From NCBI GenBank assembly GCA_002479245.1, contig DLMG01000023.1, positions 23,948-31,394 of the forward strand: a stretch of DNA of 7,447 bases, in the 5' to 3' direction. The notes beneath the pieces were generated by a model. The model saw only the letters and a program-made list of their open reading frames with translations, had not been told where the DNA came from and ran no database searches. The position numbers and the translations under genes were made by a program. Below, one piece after another: positions 6,792 to 7,447 of this stretch; position 1 is the first letter of the stretch, and the number at the start of each line of letters is the position of its first letter. The stretch is from Verrucomicrobia subdivision 3 bacterium UBA7542. Its GTDB lineage: Bacteria; Verrucomicrobiota; Verrucomicrobiia; Limisphaerales; UBA11358.

Positions 6792-7447
6792 ATGAATTGG
6801 AGCCAACTCAAGACCATCCTCTGGCTGCGCTGGCGGCTCACGCGCAATCAGTGGGCGCGCAGCGGCGGGCTGGGCGCGGTCATCGCCGTGCTCGCCGGAC
6901 TGGGCGCATTCGTGATGGGCGGGCTGTGCTTCGTGGGCGCCTTGCTCGGCGCGGCCTTCGGCCTGCCCCAGGCATCGCCGCTGGTCATCATGGGGATCTG
7001 GTTCGGCGTCACCGCCGCGTTTCTTTTCTTCTGGCTGATCGGCCTGCTCGCCGAATTGCAACGCTCCGAGACCATAGATTTGCAACGGCTCATGCACCTG
7101 CCGGTTGCGCTGGGCCAGATGTTCGTCGTCAATTACCTCGTATCGCACTTTGCGTTGAGCATCATCGTGGGCGTCCCCATCATGCTGGGGCTGGGCATTG
7201 GTCTCGTGTTCGCCCGCGGACTGGAGATGGTTTTGCTGATTCCACTCGCCTTGAGCATGGTCTTCATGATCACGGCGTGGACGTATTGCCTGCGCGGCTG
7301 GCTGGCGACGCTGATGACCAACCCGCGCCGCCGCCGCTCAATCATCATGGGCATCACCTTCGCCTTCATCCTGCTCAGCCAGGGACCCAACCTTTATTTC
7401 AACGTCATCCATCGGGAGGACTTTCATCCCAACCGGCAGTCCACCAC
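6792..7447 (+). CDS. ABC-2 type exporter permease, N-terminal part (runs off the right edge)
   Basis: The ATG at 6792 opens a frame that stays open to the window end, giving 218 codons without a stop. It begins MNWSQLKTILWLRWRLTRNQ, a basic cytoplasmic start. Hydrophobic segments follow at about residues 28-60, 65-90, 115-145 and 147-170, and again near 180-195 after the basic PRRRRS loop. The order of ATPase then permease on one strand, the membrane topology and the WLRWRLTRNQW opening fit the large membrane subunit of an ABC-2-like exporter. No ATP-binding motif is present, as expected for a separate permease. There is no clear ribosome site. The missing C-terminal part prevents any substrate guess; full family members are usually 500 residues or more. 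Confidence 0.85.
   Translation, partial: MNWSQLKTILWLRWRLTRNQWARSGGLGAVIAVLAGLGAFVMGGLCFVGALLGAAFGLPQASPLVIMGIWFGVTAAFLFFWLIGLLAELQRSETIDLQRLMHLPVALGQMFVVNYLVSHFALSIIVGVPIMLGLGIGLVFARGLEMVLLIPLALSMVFMITAWTYCLRGWLATLMTNPRRRRSIIMGITFAFILLSQGPNLYFNVIHREDFHPNRQST

Overview
The window is bacterial, with moderate to high GC, and reads best as accessory or intergenic-rich chromosome from an environmental Gram-negative lineage. I favour Verrucomicrobiota (Limisphaerales/Pedosphaera-like). The reasons are the style of the kinase/regulator pair, the scarcity of clear Shine-Dalgarno sequences, and above all the dispersed GC-rich palindromes in the gaps. An outer-membrane phospholipase remnant supports a two-membrane cell. 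The taxonomic call is an inference.

Layout. Positions 1-127 hold at most the open tail of an unrecognised reading frame. Three minus-strand items follow: a small unrecognised three-helix membrane protein (136-465), an intact NarL/LuxR-type response regulator (632-1315), and a decayed sensor histidine kinase (1342 to about 1775). The kinase keeps only its ATPase domain and has lost one base near 1400. Next, on the plus strand, come a glycine-rich membrane protein with a YflT-like general-stress domain (1847-2398) and a MarC-family membrane protein (2555-3232), with a palindromic repeat between them. A cytidylate kinase-like protein (3262-3993, minus) converges on MarC. A triple-BON-domain protein (4169-4828, plus) diverges from it, and a good promoter candidate for the kinase lies in the shared gap.

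The stretch 4829-5700 is a gene graveyard. It contains a 43-residue N-terminal stub of acetate kinase (4854-4985, minus) that gene callers would miss. It also contains a phospholipase A1 remnant (5119-5373, minus) in which a signal peptide is joined directly to the last part of the barrel, and a nested palindromic element (about 5484-5631).

The right end is an ABC-2-type exporter: an intact ATPase (5709-6470) and the first 218 codons of its permease (6792 to the edge). The two are separated by about 320 bp holding a MITE-like inverted-repeat element.

How it fits together. The stress-domain protein, MarC, cytidylate kinase-like protein and BON protein, with the acetate kinase relic, look like the remains of a stress or energy-limitation gene neighbourhood. 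The orphaned response regulator may once have had the adjacent kinase as its partner. The clearest non-genic signal is a palindromic core (GGAGCGCGGCTGT, loop, AGCCGCAGCA) found three times with different loops. One copy has paired base changes that preserve the stem.
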